Notes under the pieces: generated by a model | The model's database searches: none | What the model was told of the DNA's origin: nothing | What the model saw: the letters and a program-made list of their open reading frames with translations, nothing else | Translations under genes and position numbers: made by a program | From: Streptomyces xylophagus | GTDB lineage: Bacteria > Actinomycetota > Actinomycetes > Streptomycetales > Streptomycetaceae | Assembly (NCBI RefSeq): GCF_000716435.1 | Contig: NZ_JNWO01000008.1 | Coordinates: forward strand, 1-64,000 | DNA: 64,000 nucleotides | Direction of reading: 5' to 3' | Part shown: piece after piece, positions 43,093-51,028 of the stretch | Layout of the letters: every line of letters begins with the position of its first letter | How positions within the stretch are numbered: position 1 is the first letter of the stretch

Positions 43093-43552
43093 CAACGCGG
43101 CGGGCTCACTCCACGCCGTCCGGCAAGTCCGGCCCGTGCGGTGGCTGTTTCCGAGGCGGCTGGTGCAACCGGCCTGGTTGAGAGGCTGTTTCCAACGCGG
43201 CGGGTTCAATGCGGCCCCGTCGGGCGGCTGTTTCTGAGGCGGTTGGTGCAACCGGCCTGGTTGGGCGGCTGTTTCCAACGCGGTGGGCTCAATCCGGCCC
43301 GTGCGGTGGCTGTTTCCGAGACGGCTGGTGCAACCCGCCCGGTCTGGCGGCTGCTTCCGACACGGCCGGTCCAATCCGGCCCGTCGGGTGGCTGTTTCCA
43401 ACGCGGAGGGCCCAATCCGCCCCGTCCGCCGGCTGCTTCCGACACGGCCGGTCCAATCCACTCCGTCCGGCGGCTGTTTCCAACGCGGCTGGTCCAATCC
43501 CCCCCTGTCCGCCGGCTCCTTCCAACGCAGGCCGGCAAAATCCAGCCCGTCC
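43093..43552. repeat. 41-bp tandem repeat array
   Basis: At least ten units begin with GGCTGTTTCC or GGCTGCTTCC at 43143, 43184, 43226, 43267, 43308, 43349, 43390, 43431, 43472 and 43514, spaced 41 bp (twice 42). Each unit continues with AACGCGG or GACACGG, then a TGGTCCAATCC-like part and GGCCCGTCCG. A partial unit precedes the first. Units differ at 15-25% of positions. Since 41 is not a multiple of three, no frame is kept. The last unit runs into the dispersed element at 43543. Confidence 0.9.
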
Positions 43553-43610
43553 GGCGTTTGAGGACGAGGCCCCTTCAGGGCCGATGGGGGTCTGGGGGCG
43601 CAGCCCCCAG
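43543..43610 (+). repeat. dispersed Streptomyces element with hairpin, copy 1
   Basis: CAGCCCGTCCGGCGTTTGAG followed by GACGAGGCC, then a strong hairpin CTGGGGGC-GCA-GCCCCCAG (43592-43610). A near-identical copy is at 61713-61782. I recall this sequence as frequent in Streptomyces, usually at the 3' ends of genes, where the hairpin may act as a terminator. It is downstream of the convergent mshD gene and the ABC operon. Confidence 0.8.
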
Positions 43611-43636
43611 GGACGGCCACACAGGCGCAGCGAGCT

Positions 43637-44566
43637 TCACGACTCCGAGCGGTACATCAGGTCCGTCTCGTACGTAGTGAATCCCAACCGCTCGTACACC
43701 GACACCGCCGCCTTGTTGTCGGCATCGACATACAGCATCGCCGTAGGAAGACCCTGCGCGGCGAGATGCCGCAGCCCGATCGTCGTCAGGGCCTTGCCGA
43801 GCCCTCCACCCTGCGCCCCCGGCAACACCCCGACGACGTAGACCTCACCGAGCTGCTCCTGCTCATGGACCTTGGTCCAGTGGAAGCCGACGAGTTCGCC
43901 GCCCCGCTCCGCGAGGAAGAAGCCCTCGGGATCGAACCACGGCTCGGCGATCCGGTCGTCGAGGTCCCGCTGGGTGAGGGAACCCTGCTCGGGGTGGTGG
44001 GCGAAGGCCGCGGCGTTCACGGCAAGCCACGCCGCGTCGTCAACGCCGGGCACGAAGGTCCGTACGGTCACACCCTCGGAGAGAACCGGCTCCGGCAGCT
44101 CCAGATCGGTCAACGGCCGCCGCAGCTGCCGGAGTTCACGGAACAGGGCGAGCCCCAGGACCTGGGCGAGATGGCGCGCGGCGGAGTGCCCGCCGTGCGC
44201 CCACACCCGCAACCGCTTCCCGGACGCGGCCAGCAGCGCAGCGCCCAGCGCCCGCCCGTGCCCGTGCCCCCGGTCCGCCGGACGCACGACGAGTTCGGCG
44301 GCCGGCGCCTCCACCGGATCGGTGTCCTCCAGCTGCGCGTAGCCGACGAGTTCGTCGCCCAGAGTCAGCAACAGATGCGAGACCCCGGCCCGCTCGCCGC
44401 CACGGATCCGCAGCCGCCCCTGCTCCGACACCGCCTGCTGCCCGTCGGCCCGAGCGGCCTCGGCGATCAGCGCGAGGACGGCCGCGGCCTGGTCCGGGGA
44501 GAGCGCGGAGTAGGTCTCGATGGATCGGGACGCGGGAGCGGGCCGTACGGTGTCGTCGCTGGTCAT
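43637..44566 (-). CDS. mshD: mycothiol synthase
   Basis: The 309-residue protein contains two GNAT domains. The first has LVVRPADRGHGHGRALGAAL; the second has VYVVGVLPGAQGGGLGKAL, then YVDADNKAAVSVYERLGF. This double arrangement is diagnostic for MshD, which acetylates Cys-GlcN-Ins to give mycothiol, the main actinobacterial thiol. The start is ATG 44566. Its end adjoins the dispersed hairpin element. Confidence 0.93.
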   Translation of the reverse strand: MTSDDTVRPAPASRSIETYSALSPDQAAAVLALIAEAARADGQQAVSEQGRLRIRGGERAGVSHLLLTLGDELVGYAQLEDTDPVEAPAAELVVRPADRGHGHGRALGAALLAASGKRLRVWAHGGHSAARHLAQVLGLALFRELRQLRRPLTDLELPEPVLSEGVTVRTFVPGVDDAAWLAVNAAAFAHHPEQGSLTQRDLDDRIAEPWFDPEGFFLAERGGELVGFHWTKVHEQEQLGEVYVVGVLPGAQGGGLGKALTTIGLRHLAAQGLPTAMLYVDADNKAAVSVYERLGFTTYETDLMYRSES

Positions 44567-44711
44567 GGGTATGAGGGTAAGCCGATCCCCCAGCAAAGTG
44601 GCGGCAAAGAAGAAACCAGGATGTAACCAAGAACCCCCTGTCACGCTACGCGCGTTGACCCTAGGCTGCGCCGGAACGTGGTGACTTCTCAGCCGACACA
44701 CAGGGGGGCTC

Positions 44712-46529
44712 ATGCCAGCCACTTCCCAGCCGTACCGCCCGCGCAGACGCCGTACCGCAGGCCTGCTCGCCGCAGCCGCGAGCCTGGCCACGGCCGGTGC
44801 GCTGGCCGCCGCGCTGCCCGCCGACGCGCACGGAAACCCGACCGGCGGCGGATACGGCCACGGGTCCAAGCCCAGCCGCTACCAGGACGTACAACTCCTC
44901 TCCTTCAACGACCTCCACGGCAACCTGGAACCCCCGTCCGGTTCCTCCGGCCGGGTCACCGAACTCCAGGCGGACGGCACGACGAAGACGATCGACGCGG
45001 GCGGTGTCGAGTACCTCGCGACGCATCTGCGGGACGCCCGCAAGGGCAACGCGTACTCGATCACCGCGGCCGGCGGCGACATGGTCGGCGCCTCCCCGCT
45101 GATCTCGGGCCTGTTCCACGACGAGCCGACCATCGAGGCCCTCAACAAGCTTGACCTGGACGTCACTTCGGTCGGCAACCACGAGTTCGACGAGGGCGCC
45201 AAGGAACTGGCCCGCCTCCAGAACGGCGGCTGCCACCCCACCGACGGCTGCTACACGGACAAGAAGTTCAAGGGCGCCGACTTCCCCTACCTCGCGGCCA
45301 ACGTCCTCGACGAGAAGACGAAGAAGCCGATCCTCAAGCCGTACTGGGTGTGGAAGAAGAACGGCGTCAAGGTCGGCTTCATCGGCGTCACGCTGGAGGG
45401 CACCCCGGGCATCGTCTCCGCCGACGGCGTCAAGGGCCTGCAGTTCAAGGACGAGGTCGAGACGATCAACAAGTACGCCAAGGAACTGCAGAAGCAGGGC
45501 GTCAAGTCGATCGTCGCGCTGATCCACGAGGGCGGCTTCCCGGCCTCCGCCTCCTACAACTACGACTGCGACGCGTCCGGCGGCGGCTCCGGCATCTCCG
45601 GCCCGATCGTCGACATCGCGAAGAACGTCACCCCGGCCGTCGACGCCCTCGTCACCGGCCACACCCACAACGCGTACGTCTGCACGATCAACGACCCAAG
45701 TGGCAAGCCCCGTATGGTCACTTCGGCGGCGTCCTTCGGCCGCCTCTACACGGACACCACGCTGACGTACGACCGCTTCACCGGCGACATCGCCCGTACG
45801 TCGGTCAAGTCGGCGAACCACGTGGTCACCCGGACCGTGCCCAAGGCCGCCGACATGACCTCGCTGATCAGCAAGTGGAACACCCTCGCGGCGCCCATCG
45901 GCAACCGCGCGATCGGCTACATCTCCGCCGACGTCAACAACACCGGCACCGAGTCCCCGATGGGCGACCTCATCGCCGACGCCCAACTCGCGTACGGCAA
46001 GGAGCTGGACCCGGAGACCGACCTCGCGCTGATGAACCCGGGCGGGGTGCGGGCCGGGCTCACCTACGCGGCCAAGGGCAGTGAGGGCGACGGCGTGGTG
46101 ACGTACGCCGAGGGCTTCACGGTGCAGCCGTTCGCCAACACCGTGAACCTCCAGGACTTCACCGGTGCCCAGGTGATCCAGGCGCTCAAGGAACAGGTGA
46201 GCGGCACGAACGCGGCGGCGCCGAAGGTGCTCCAGGTGTCGTCCGGGCTGACGTACACGCTGGACCTGACGAAGACCGGCGCGGACCGTGTGGTCACCGA
46301 CTCCATCCGGCTCAACGGCGCGGCGATCGACCCGGCCGCCACCTACCGGGTCGCCACGAACAGCTTCCTCGCGGGCGGCGGTGACGGCTTCCCGACGCTG
46401 GGGCAGGGCACCGGCGACCTGGTCGGCAAGGACGACCTGAGCGCGCTGGCGGACTACCTGACGGCGCACTCCTCGGCGGCGAGCCCGCTCGCGCCTCCGG
46501 CGGCGAACCGGATCACGATCGTGCAGTAA
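44712..46529 (+). CDS. secreted 5'-nucleotidase/metallophosphatase
   Basis: The 605-residue protein has a signal peptide (GLLAAAASLATAGALAAALPADA). A metallophosphatase domain follows with SFNDLHGNLEP, GGDMVGASPL, VGNHEFDEG and THNAY motifs. A C-terminal 5'-nucleotidase domain contains NPGGVRAGL and FLAGGGDGFPTL. It should release phosphate and nucleoside from extracellular nucleotides. GGGGGG precedes ATG 44712. A terminator follows. Phosphate scavenging would fit the nearby pst and ppk genes. Confidence 0.92.
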   Translation: MPATSQPYRPRRRRTAGLLAAAASLATAGALAAALPADAHGNPTGGGYGHGSKPSRYQDVQLLSFNDLHGNLEPPSGSSGRVTELQADGTTKTIDAGGVEYLATHLRDARKGNAYSITAAGGDMVGASPLISGLFHDEPTIEALNKLDLDVTSVGNHEFDEGAKELARLQNGGCHPTDGCYTDKKFKGADFPYLAANVLDEKTKKPILKPYWVWKKNGVKVGFIGVTLEGTPGIVSADGVKGLQFKDEVETINKYAKELQKQGVKSIVALIHEGGFPASASYNYDCDASGGGSGISGPIVDIAKNVTPAVDALVTGHTHNAYVCTINDPSGKPRMVTSAASFGRLYTDTTLTYDRFTGDIARTSVKSANHVVTRTVPKAADMTSLISKWNTLAAPIGNRAIGYISADVNNTGTESPMGDLIADAQLAYGKELDPETDLALMNPGGVRAGLTYAAKGSEGDGVVTYAEGFTVQPFANTVNLQDFTGAQVIQALKEQVSGTNAAAPKVLQVSSGLTYTLDLTKTGADRVVTDSIRLNGAAIDPAATYRVATNSFLAGGGDGFPTLGQGTGDLVGKDDLSALADYLTAHSSAASPLAPPAANRITIVQ

Positions 46530-46542
46530 CAGCCGACCCCTT

Positions 46543-46577
46543 GGGGGCCCGGAGCCGCAGGTCGGCGCCGGGCCCCT
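46543..46577 (+). terminator. terminator of 5'-nucleotidase gene
   Basis: GGGGCCCGG (46544-46552) pairs with CCGGGCCCC (46568-46576) with TTCTGTTTT after it. It sits 15 bp after the stop codon and isolates the following small-gene array from read-through. Confidence 0.82.
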
Positions 46578-46669
46578 TCTGTTTTCCCGTTCTAAATTCT
46601 GTGTAAGGGAGGGTTCAGTTCCGCGAATTCCATAAGAATCATCCACAGCAATCGCTCAGGAAGGTCTAA

Positions 46670-46689
46670 GCAGAAAAGGCTTTTTCTGC
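46670..46689 (+). promoter_or_regulatory. inverted repeat in leader of small-gene array
   Basis: GCAGAAAA and TTTTCTGC flank GGCT about 70 bp upstream of the first small gene, in an unusually AT-rich stretch. It could be an operator or an mRNA hairpin. No U-run follows. Confidence 0.45.
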
Positions 46690-46760
46690 GTCGGAAGTCC
46701 AGTAGTGTTTTCCATGTCGAAAGCGAACGGCGCAAACGACAGAAGGCAAAGGAGAGCACG

Positions 46761-46877
46761 ATGAGCTTCCACAAGATCGTCCCCGTGAAGAAGGCCCACA
46801 AGCCCGCCCCGGCCCCCAAGAAGGCCCCGAAGAAGCCTGCTCCGGCCCCCAAGCGCCGCCCGGTCGGCCACAAGTAA
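46761..46877 (+). CDS. Lys/Pro/Ala micro-protein 1
   Basis: This 38-residue protein begins MSFHKIVPVKKAHKPAPAP and ends KRRPVGHK. A strong site, AAAGGAGA, is 7 bases upstream. It has no Cys, no signal peptide and no hydrophobic segment; a single Ser follows Met. Net charge is strongly positive. The first and last 6-8 residues are conserved among four tandem paralogues; the middle is a (P-A-P-K-K) repeat as in histone H1-like and HU tails. Function is unknown. Nucleic-acid or polyphosphate binding is a guess. Confidence 0.85.
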   Translation: MSFHKIVPVKKAHKPAPAPKKAPKKPAPAPKRRPVGHK

Positions 46878-46936
46878 CCCTGCCCGACCAGCCGCGGTAA
46901 ACCGCAGATAAGAATTATCCGGGAGGGACATAAATC

Positions 46937-47053
46937 ATGAGCTTCAACAAGATTCACCCCATCAAGAAGACCCGCAAGCCCGCTCCGGCCCCCAAGAAGC
47001 CGGCCCCGAAGAAGCCCGCTCCGAAGCGTCGCCCGATCGCCCACAAGGGCTGA
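46937..47053 (+). CDS. Lys/Pro/Ala micro-protein 2
   Basis: This 38-residue paralogue begins MSFNKIHPIKKTRKPAPAP and ends KRRPIAHKG. GGGAGGGA is about 10 bases upstream. The first nine residues differ from copy 1 at three positions (Asn4, His7, Ile9) but keep Phe3, Lys5, Ile6 and Pro8. The gap from copy 1 is 59 bp, which is AT-rich and has a small GCGG-TAAA-CCGC hairpin. Confidence 0.85.
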   Translation: MSFNKIHPIKKTRKPAPAPKKPAPKKPAPKRRPIAHKG

Positions 47054-47161
47054 CAAAGAATTTACAGGCGTAATTCAAAGGCAGTTGCAGCAGATCGGTA
47101 GAGGAACTGTTGCAGAACCGCAGCAGACACCGCGAGAGCCGTACCAGAGAGGGAACCCGTC

Positions 47162-47272
47162 ATGAGCTTCCACAAGATCGTCCCGGTCAAGAAGCACCGC
47201 AAGCCGGCCCCGGCCCCGAAGAAGCCCGCGCCGAAGAAGCCGGCGCCGAAGCGCCCGGTCGGGCACAAGTAA
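47162..47272 (+). CDS. Lys/Pro/Ala micro-protein 3
   Basis: This 36-residue copy has MSFHKIVPVKKHRKPAPAP at the start and KRPVGHK at the end. It lacks the doubled Arg of copies 1 and 2. GAGAGGGA upstream provides a ribosome site. A 108-bp AT-rich interval precedes it. Conserved length and ends point to selection at the protein level. Confidence 0.85.
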   Translation: MSFHKIVPVKKHRKPAPAPKKPAPKKPAPKRPVGHK

Positions 47273-47374
47273 GCAGTCCCGCGAGCCGCAGACGCAGACC
47301 CGCGAGCCGCAGAAGAAGACCCGCACCACCCCCCACCCGGCCGCAGAGCCGAACCCCCAGAGAGGCAACACACC

Positions 47375-47488
47375 ATGAGCTTCCACAAGCTGGTCCCCGT
47401 CAAGAAGCACCGCAAGCCGGCCCCGGCTCCCAAGAAGCCCGCGCCGAAGAAGCCCGCCCCGAAGCGCCCCGTCGGCCACAAGGGCTGA
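47375..47488 (+). CDS. Lys/Pro/Ala micro-protein 4
   Basis: This 37-residue copy begins MSFHKLVPVKKHRKPAPAP and ends KRPVGHKG. It is the last in the array; 13 bp later a strong terminator begins. GAGAGG is upstream. Between copies 3 and 4, the 15-base segment CCCGCGAGCCGCAGA occurs twice with a 21-base period (47278 and 47299). It differs from copy 3 by one residue (Leu6) plus the last Gly. Confidence 0.85.
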   Translation: MSFHKLVPVKKHRKPAPAPKKPAPKKPAPKRPVGHKG

Positions 47489-47501
47489 GCCGGCATCCAG
47501 T

Positions 47502-47551
47502 GAGGCGGGGCCGCCGGTTAGCGAGTTCGCTCGCGCCGGTGGCCCCGCCTC
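47502..47551 (+). terminator. terminator of micro-protein array
   Basis: A 16-bp stem (47502-47517 with 47536-47551, one G:T pair) encloses a smaller GCGAG/CTCGC hairpin. It separates the array from the ABC transporter gene. Partial read-through is possible, but the array and ABC gene may be independently transcribed. Confidence 0.85.
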
Positions 47552-47623
47552 GGCCATGTCCGGCCCGGATACCGATCCCGGCCGTGCCCTGAACTCATCA
47601 CGCCCTGAAGGGAGTTGTTGACC

Positions 47624-49456
47624 ATGAGGGAAGCCCGTGAGGCCTTCCGCCGTTTCTGGCCGCTGACCCGCGGTGACCGCAAGTGGCTGGCGGTGATCAT
47701 CACGTGCGTCATCGTGTCGGCGCTCGCCGAGACCGCCGCGATCCTCCTCTTCGCGGACCTCACCGACAACGCCCTGAAGGCCGGTTCGCTGTCCGCGTTC
47801 TGGGGACCCGCCGCCGCCTGGCTCGGCGTCGCCGTACTCGGCGCGCTCGTCGGCTACTTCGGCAACTCCCTCGCCACCTGGACCGCCGAACGCTTCGTCC
47901 TGCGCCTGCGCGCGAACGTCTTCCGCCACGTCCAGGGCCTCCCACCCCACTTCTTCCAGAAGCACCGCCAGGGCGACCTGGTCGAACGCCTCACCGGAGA
48001 CGTCGAGGCCATCGAGCAGATGGTCGTGTCCGGCGTGGTCGGCACGATCTCCGCGGCCTTCTCGGCGGTCTTCTACGCCTGCGCGGCCCTGTACCTCCGC
48101 TGGGACCTGGCCCTGGCCACGTTCGTCCTGGCTCCTTTGTTCTTGTTGGCCGCCCGCCGCTTCTCCGGCCGCATCAGGCAGGCCTCGCAGGACGAGCGGG
48201 TCGCGGACGGCGCGATCACGTCAGTGGTCGAGGAGTCCCTCGGCAACGTGGTCCTCACCCAGGCGTACAACCGCCGCCGGGACGAGGAGAAGCGCCTCGA
48301 CGTCGAAGCCCGCGCGTGGATGAAGGCATCGGTGCGCGGCGCCCGCCTCAGCGAGATGTACGAGCAGTTCGTGGAGGTCGTAGAAACCCTCTGCGTACTG
48401 GCGGTCATCGGCCTGGGCGTCTGGGAGATCTCGGCAGACCGCATGACCCTCGGCGCCCTCCTCGCCTTCGCCGCCTTCATCGGCTACCTCTACCCGCCGG
48501 TCCGCAACCTCGGCCAACTCGGCCTCACCCTCACCGCGGCCACCGCCGGCGCCGCCCGCATCAACGAGATCCTGGACGCCACCCCGTCCGTCCACGACCC
48601 CCGCGAACCCGTCCAGGCCTGGCCCGTCCACGGCTGGGTCAGCTTCCACGGCGTGACCTTCCGCTACCCCGGCGCGAGCCGCGACTCGGTGAACGACGTC
48701 ACGTTCAGGGCGGGCCCCGGAGAACTGATCATCGTCACGGGCGAAAGCGGAGCAGGCAAGTCCACCCTCTCCAAACTCCTCACGCGCTTCTACGACCCCT
48801 CCGGCGGCGTGATCTGTCTGGACGGCGTCCCCCTCCGAGACGTACCCCTCGAATTCCTGCGGGAGAACGTGGCGTTGCTGCCCCAGCAGACGCTGATCCT
48901 CAACGGCACGATCCGCGAGAACATCGAGTGCGGCCGCCCGGGCGCGACGGACGAGGAGATCGAGCGAGCGGCGAGGGCAGCGGCGGCGCACGACTTCATC
49001 ACCGCACTCCCCGAGGCCTACGACACCGAGATCGCCCCCGGCACGGCGGCACTCTCCGGCGGCCAGCTGCAACGGATCGCGATCGCACGGGCGATGCTCC
49101 GCGAGGCCCCGGTCCTGGTCCTGGACGAACCGACGGCCGGCCTCGATTCGGTGGCGGCCCGCCAGGTGATCCAGCCCCTCCGGCGCTTGATGTCCGGCCG
49201 TACGACCATCATGATCACCCACGACCTGAGCCTCGCCCCCGACGCGGACCGCATCCTGGTCGTCGACGGCGGACATCTCGTCGAGACAGGCACGCACGCG
49301 GAGTTGGTGGCCAGGGGCGGCGCGTACGCCCGTCTGGCCGGCCCGCTGCCCGAAATGGCCATCGAGGGACGGCGGTTGGAGGACACGATGATCCTGCGCC
49401 AGGTCCCGCCGCAGGCACCGGACGAGACGATGATCCTGAGGCTGCCGAAGAGGTAG
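47624..49456 (+). CDS. ABC half-transporter (permease-ATPase fusion)
   Basis: The 610-residue protein has an exporter-type six-span domain (about residues 15-300) and an ATPase domain with Walker A GESGAGKST, signature LSGGQLQR, and Walker B VLVLDEPTAGLD. No peptidase C39 domain is present. The C-terminus carries two similar segments, EDTMILRQ and DETMILRL, which is unusual. ATG 47624 follows AAGGGAG by 9 bases. It ends 1 bp from the convergent response-regulator gene. It is likely a homodimeric exporter; its place after the micro-protein array suggests but does not prove a link. Confidence 0.88.
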   Translation: MREAREAFRRFWPLTRGDRKWLAVIITCVIVSALAETAAILLFADLTDNALKAGSLSAFWGPAAAWLGVAVLGALVGYFGNSLATWTAERFVLRLRANVFRHVQGLPPHFFQKHRQGDLVERLTGDVEAIEQMVVSGVVGTISAAFSAVFYACAALYLRWDLALATFVLAPLFLLAARRFSGRIRQASQDERVADGAITSVVEESLGNVVLTQAYNRRRDEEKRLDVEARAWMKASVRGARLSEMYEQFVEVVETLCVLAVIGLGVWEISADRMTLGALLAFAAFIGYLYPPVRNLGQLGLTLTAATAGAARINEILDATPSVHDPREPVQAWPVHGWVSFHGVTFRYPGASRDSVNDVTFRAGPGELIIVTGESGAGKSTLSKLLTRFYDPSGGVICLDGVPLRDVPLEFLRENVALLPQQTLILNGTIRENIECGRPGATDEEIERAARAAAAHDFITALPEAYDTEIAPGTAALSGGQLQRIAIARAMLREAPVLVLDEPTAGLDSVAARQVIQPLRRLMSGRTTIMITHDLSLAPDADRILVVDGGHLVETGTHAELVARGGAYARLAGPLPEMAIEGRRLEDTMILRQVPPQAPDETMILRLPKR

Positions 49457-49457
49457 A

Positions 49458-50183
49458 TCAGGCAGGGGGAGCGGTACGAAGGCTGTACCCGAGCCCCCGC
49501 ACGGTGTGGATGAGCCGCGGTTCGCCGCGGCTCTCCAGTTTGCGGCGCAGGTACATGACGTAGACGTCGAGGGTGTTGGACGCGGGCTCGAAGTCGAAGC
49601 CCCACACCTGCCGGTGGATCTGGGAGCGGCTGAGCGCGGCGGCCGGATGCCTCAACAGGTGCTCCAGCAACAGGAATTCGGTCCGCGTGAGCTCGAGCGG
49701 ATGGCCGCCACGGGTGACGGTGCGGGTGCGCAGGTCCATGACGAGATCGTGGAAGGCGAGCTGTTGGAGATCGGGCGGCGGGGAATCGTCGGTGGCGCCC
49801 TGCCGGCCACTGCGGCGCAACAACGCCCGTACCCGCGCGAGGAGTTCGTCCACGGCGAACGGCTTGCTGAGGTAGTCGTCGGCGCCGTTGTCGAGGGCGA
49901 CGATACGGTCGCCGACGGCGGTCCGTCCGGTGAGCATCAGGATCGGCACGGTGGACCCGGAGGCCCGGATGCGCCGCGTGGCGGCGAGTCCGTCCAGCTC
50001 GGGCATGGTGACGTCCATCAGCACCAGATCGGGCCCGGCGGCATCCTCCGGTACGCCGAGCAGATCGAGGGCGGTGCGCCCGTCCCCGGCGAGGACGGTC
50101 TCGTACCCCTCGAATCTGAGCACCCGACCGAGCCCTTCGCGTACGTCCACGTCGTCGTCGGCCAGCAGAATCTTCCGCGCCAT
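49458..50183 (-). CDS. orphan OmpR-family response regulator
   Basis: The 241-residue regulator has a receiver with Asp57 (LVLMDVTMP) and Lys in SKPF, and a winged-helix DNA-binding domain ending in [29 protein letters not shown]. No histidine kinase gene is next to it; upstream on the same strand are two PH-like membrane protein genes. The start is ATG 50183. The stop codons of this gene and the ABC gene are 1 bp apart. Its kinase could be encoded elsewhere. Confidence 0.9.
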   Translation of the reverse strand: MARKILLADDDVDVREGLGRVLRFEGYETVLAGDGRTALDLLGVPEDAAGPDLVLMDVTMPELDGLAATRRIRASGSTVPILMLTGRTAVGDRIVALDNGADDYLSKPFAVDELLARVRALLRRSGRQGATDDSPPPDLQQLAFHDLVMDLRTRTVTRGGHPLELTRTEFLLLEHLLRHPAAALSRSQIHRQVWGFDFEPASNTLDVYVMYLRRKLESRGEPRLIHTVRGLGYSLRTAPPA

Positions 50184-50227
50184 CTCAACACGGTGTGACG
50201 GGGGGCTGTGCGGGGGCTGGCAGGGGG

Positions 50228-50956
50228 TTATGGGTGGGCTGGGGCTCGGGAGGCGCGCCAGTGGAAGAAGGGGGCGAAGAGGGCGAAGGCGGCCAGCGGT
50301 ATCCACAGGAGGAGGAGCAGTAGCGGCGGCTCGTCCGTGGTGACTATCAGCACCAGCGCGAGCAGGAACGTGCACCCGAAGACGATGAGCGCGCCGATGA
50401 CCGCCCGCTCCCACGCCTTGCGGTGCGCGGCCCGCTCGCGGATGCGCGCCTCGATCGCCGGACGCGCTTCCCAGGCCATGCCCCGGTGCCGGGCGGCGAC
50501 GGCACGCAGCTCCTCGACCTCGGCCGGCGGGTCGTCCAACTGCCAGTCGTCGACGTGCGGGAGGAGAAACCGGCGCCCGTCGTTGTCGTACAGGTGGACC
50601 AGCCACTTCCGCACGTAGGACGGGGCCTTGGGGATCGGCTGGACCCGGATGTCGTAGATGTCGTGCCAGGACCGCCGGCGTTCGGTCAGGGCGCGGCGTG
50701 CGGTGACTCCGCGCGTGTCCACGAGGGTGCGGCCGCGGTGCATGTACAGAACCCCGCGCGCGATGACAGCCAGCAGGAACGCGAACATGAGGAGCCTGGC
50801 CCAACCGGGCGTGGAGTCCCGCCGGGTGATCGAGGACAGGAAGTACAGCGTCAGGCCGCCCAGGGAGAAGAGCCACCCGCGAGGCACCTTCCGCCGCTTG
50901 CGGTACTCCCGCTCGATCCCCTGCACGTCGCCGCGGTCCCCGTTGTCCCCGCCCAT
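50228..50956 (-). CDS. PH-like domain membrane protein 1
   Basis: The 242-residue protein has an N-terminal GIEREYRKRRK, two close membrane segments (about residues 27-71), then a soluble domain with HDIYDIRVQP, YDNDGRRFLLPHVDDWQL and a helical stretch RAVAARHRGMAWE. Two more membrane segments end it. The pattern resembles bacterial PH-like proteins. A paralogue follows at 51029-51649. Function is unknown. It lies 44 bp upstream of the response-regulator gene on the same strand. Confidence 0.78.
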   Translation of the reverse strand: MGGDNGDRGDVQGIEREYRKRRKVPRGWLFSLGGLTLYFLSSITRRDSTPGWARLLMFAFLLAVIARGVLYMHRGRTLVDTRGVTARRALTERRRSWHDIYDIRVQPIPKAPSYVRKWLVHLYDNDGRRFLLPHVDDWQLDDPPAEVEELRAVAARHRGMAWEARPAIEARIRERAAHRKAWERAVIGALIVFGCTFLLALVLIVTTDEPPLLLLLLWIPLAAFALFAPFFHWRASRAPAHP

Positions 50957-51028
50957 CGACCCTCCCCAGAGCCTGTGTTGGAGACGATCGTAAGGTCGGG
51001 GGCTGTGTTGGGGCTCGGTTCGCGGGAG

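Noticed and set aside
43093..43552. CRISPR-like array
   Set aside because: The repeats are direct and contiguous with no unique spacers, and no cas gene is nearby.
43093..43677. Coding frames of 90-210 residues on both strands through the 41-bp repeats
   Set aside because: The period is not a multiple of three, all frames stay open owing to GC-rich composition, and none has a proper start site.
46761..47488. Lanthipeptide or other modified-peptide precursors
   Set aside because: The micro-proteins lack Cys and have almost no Ser/Thr, and no modification enzyme or leader-cleaving peptidase lies next to them.
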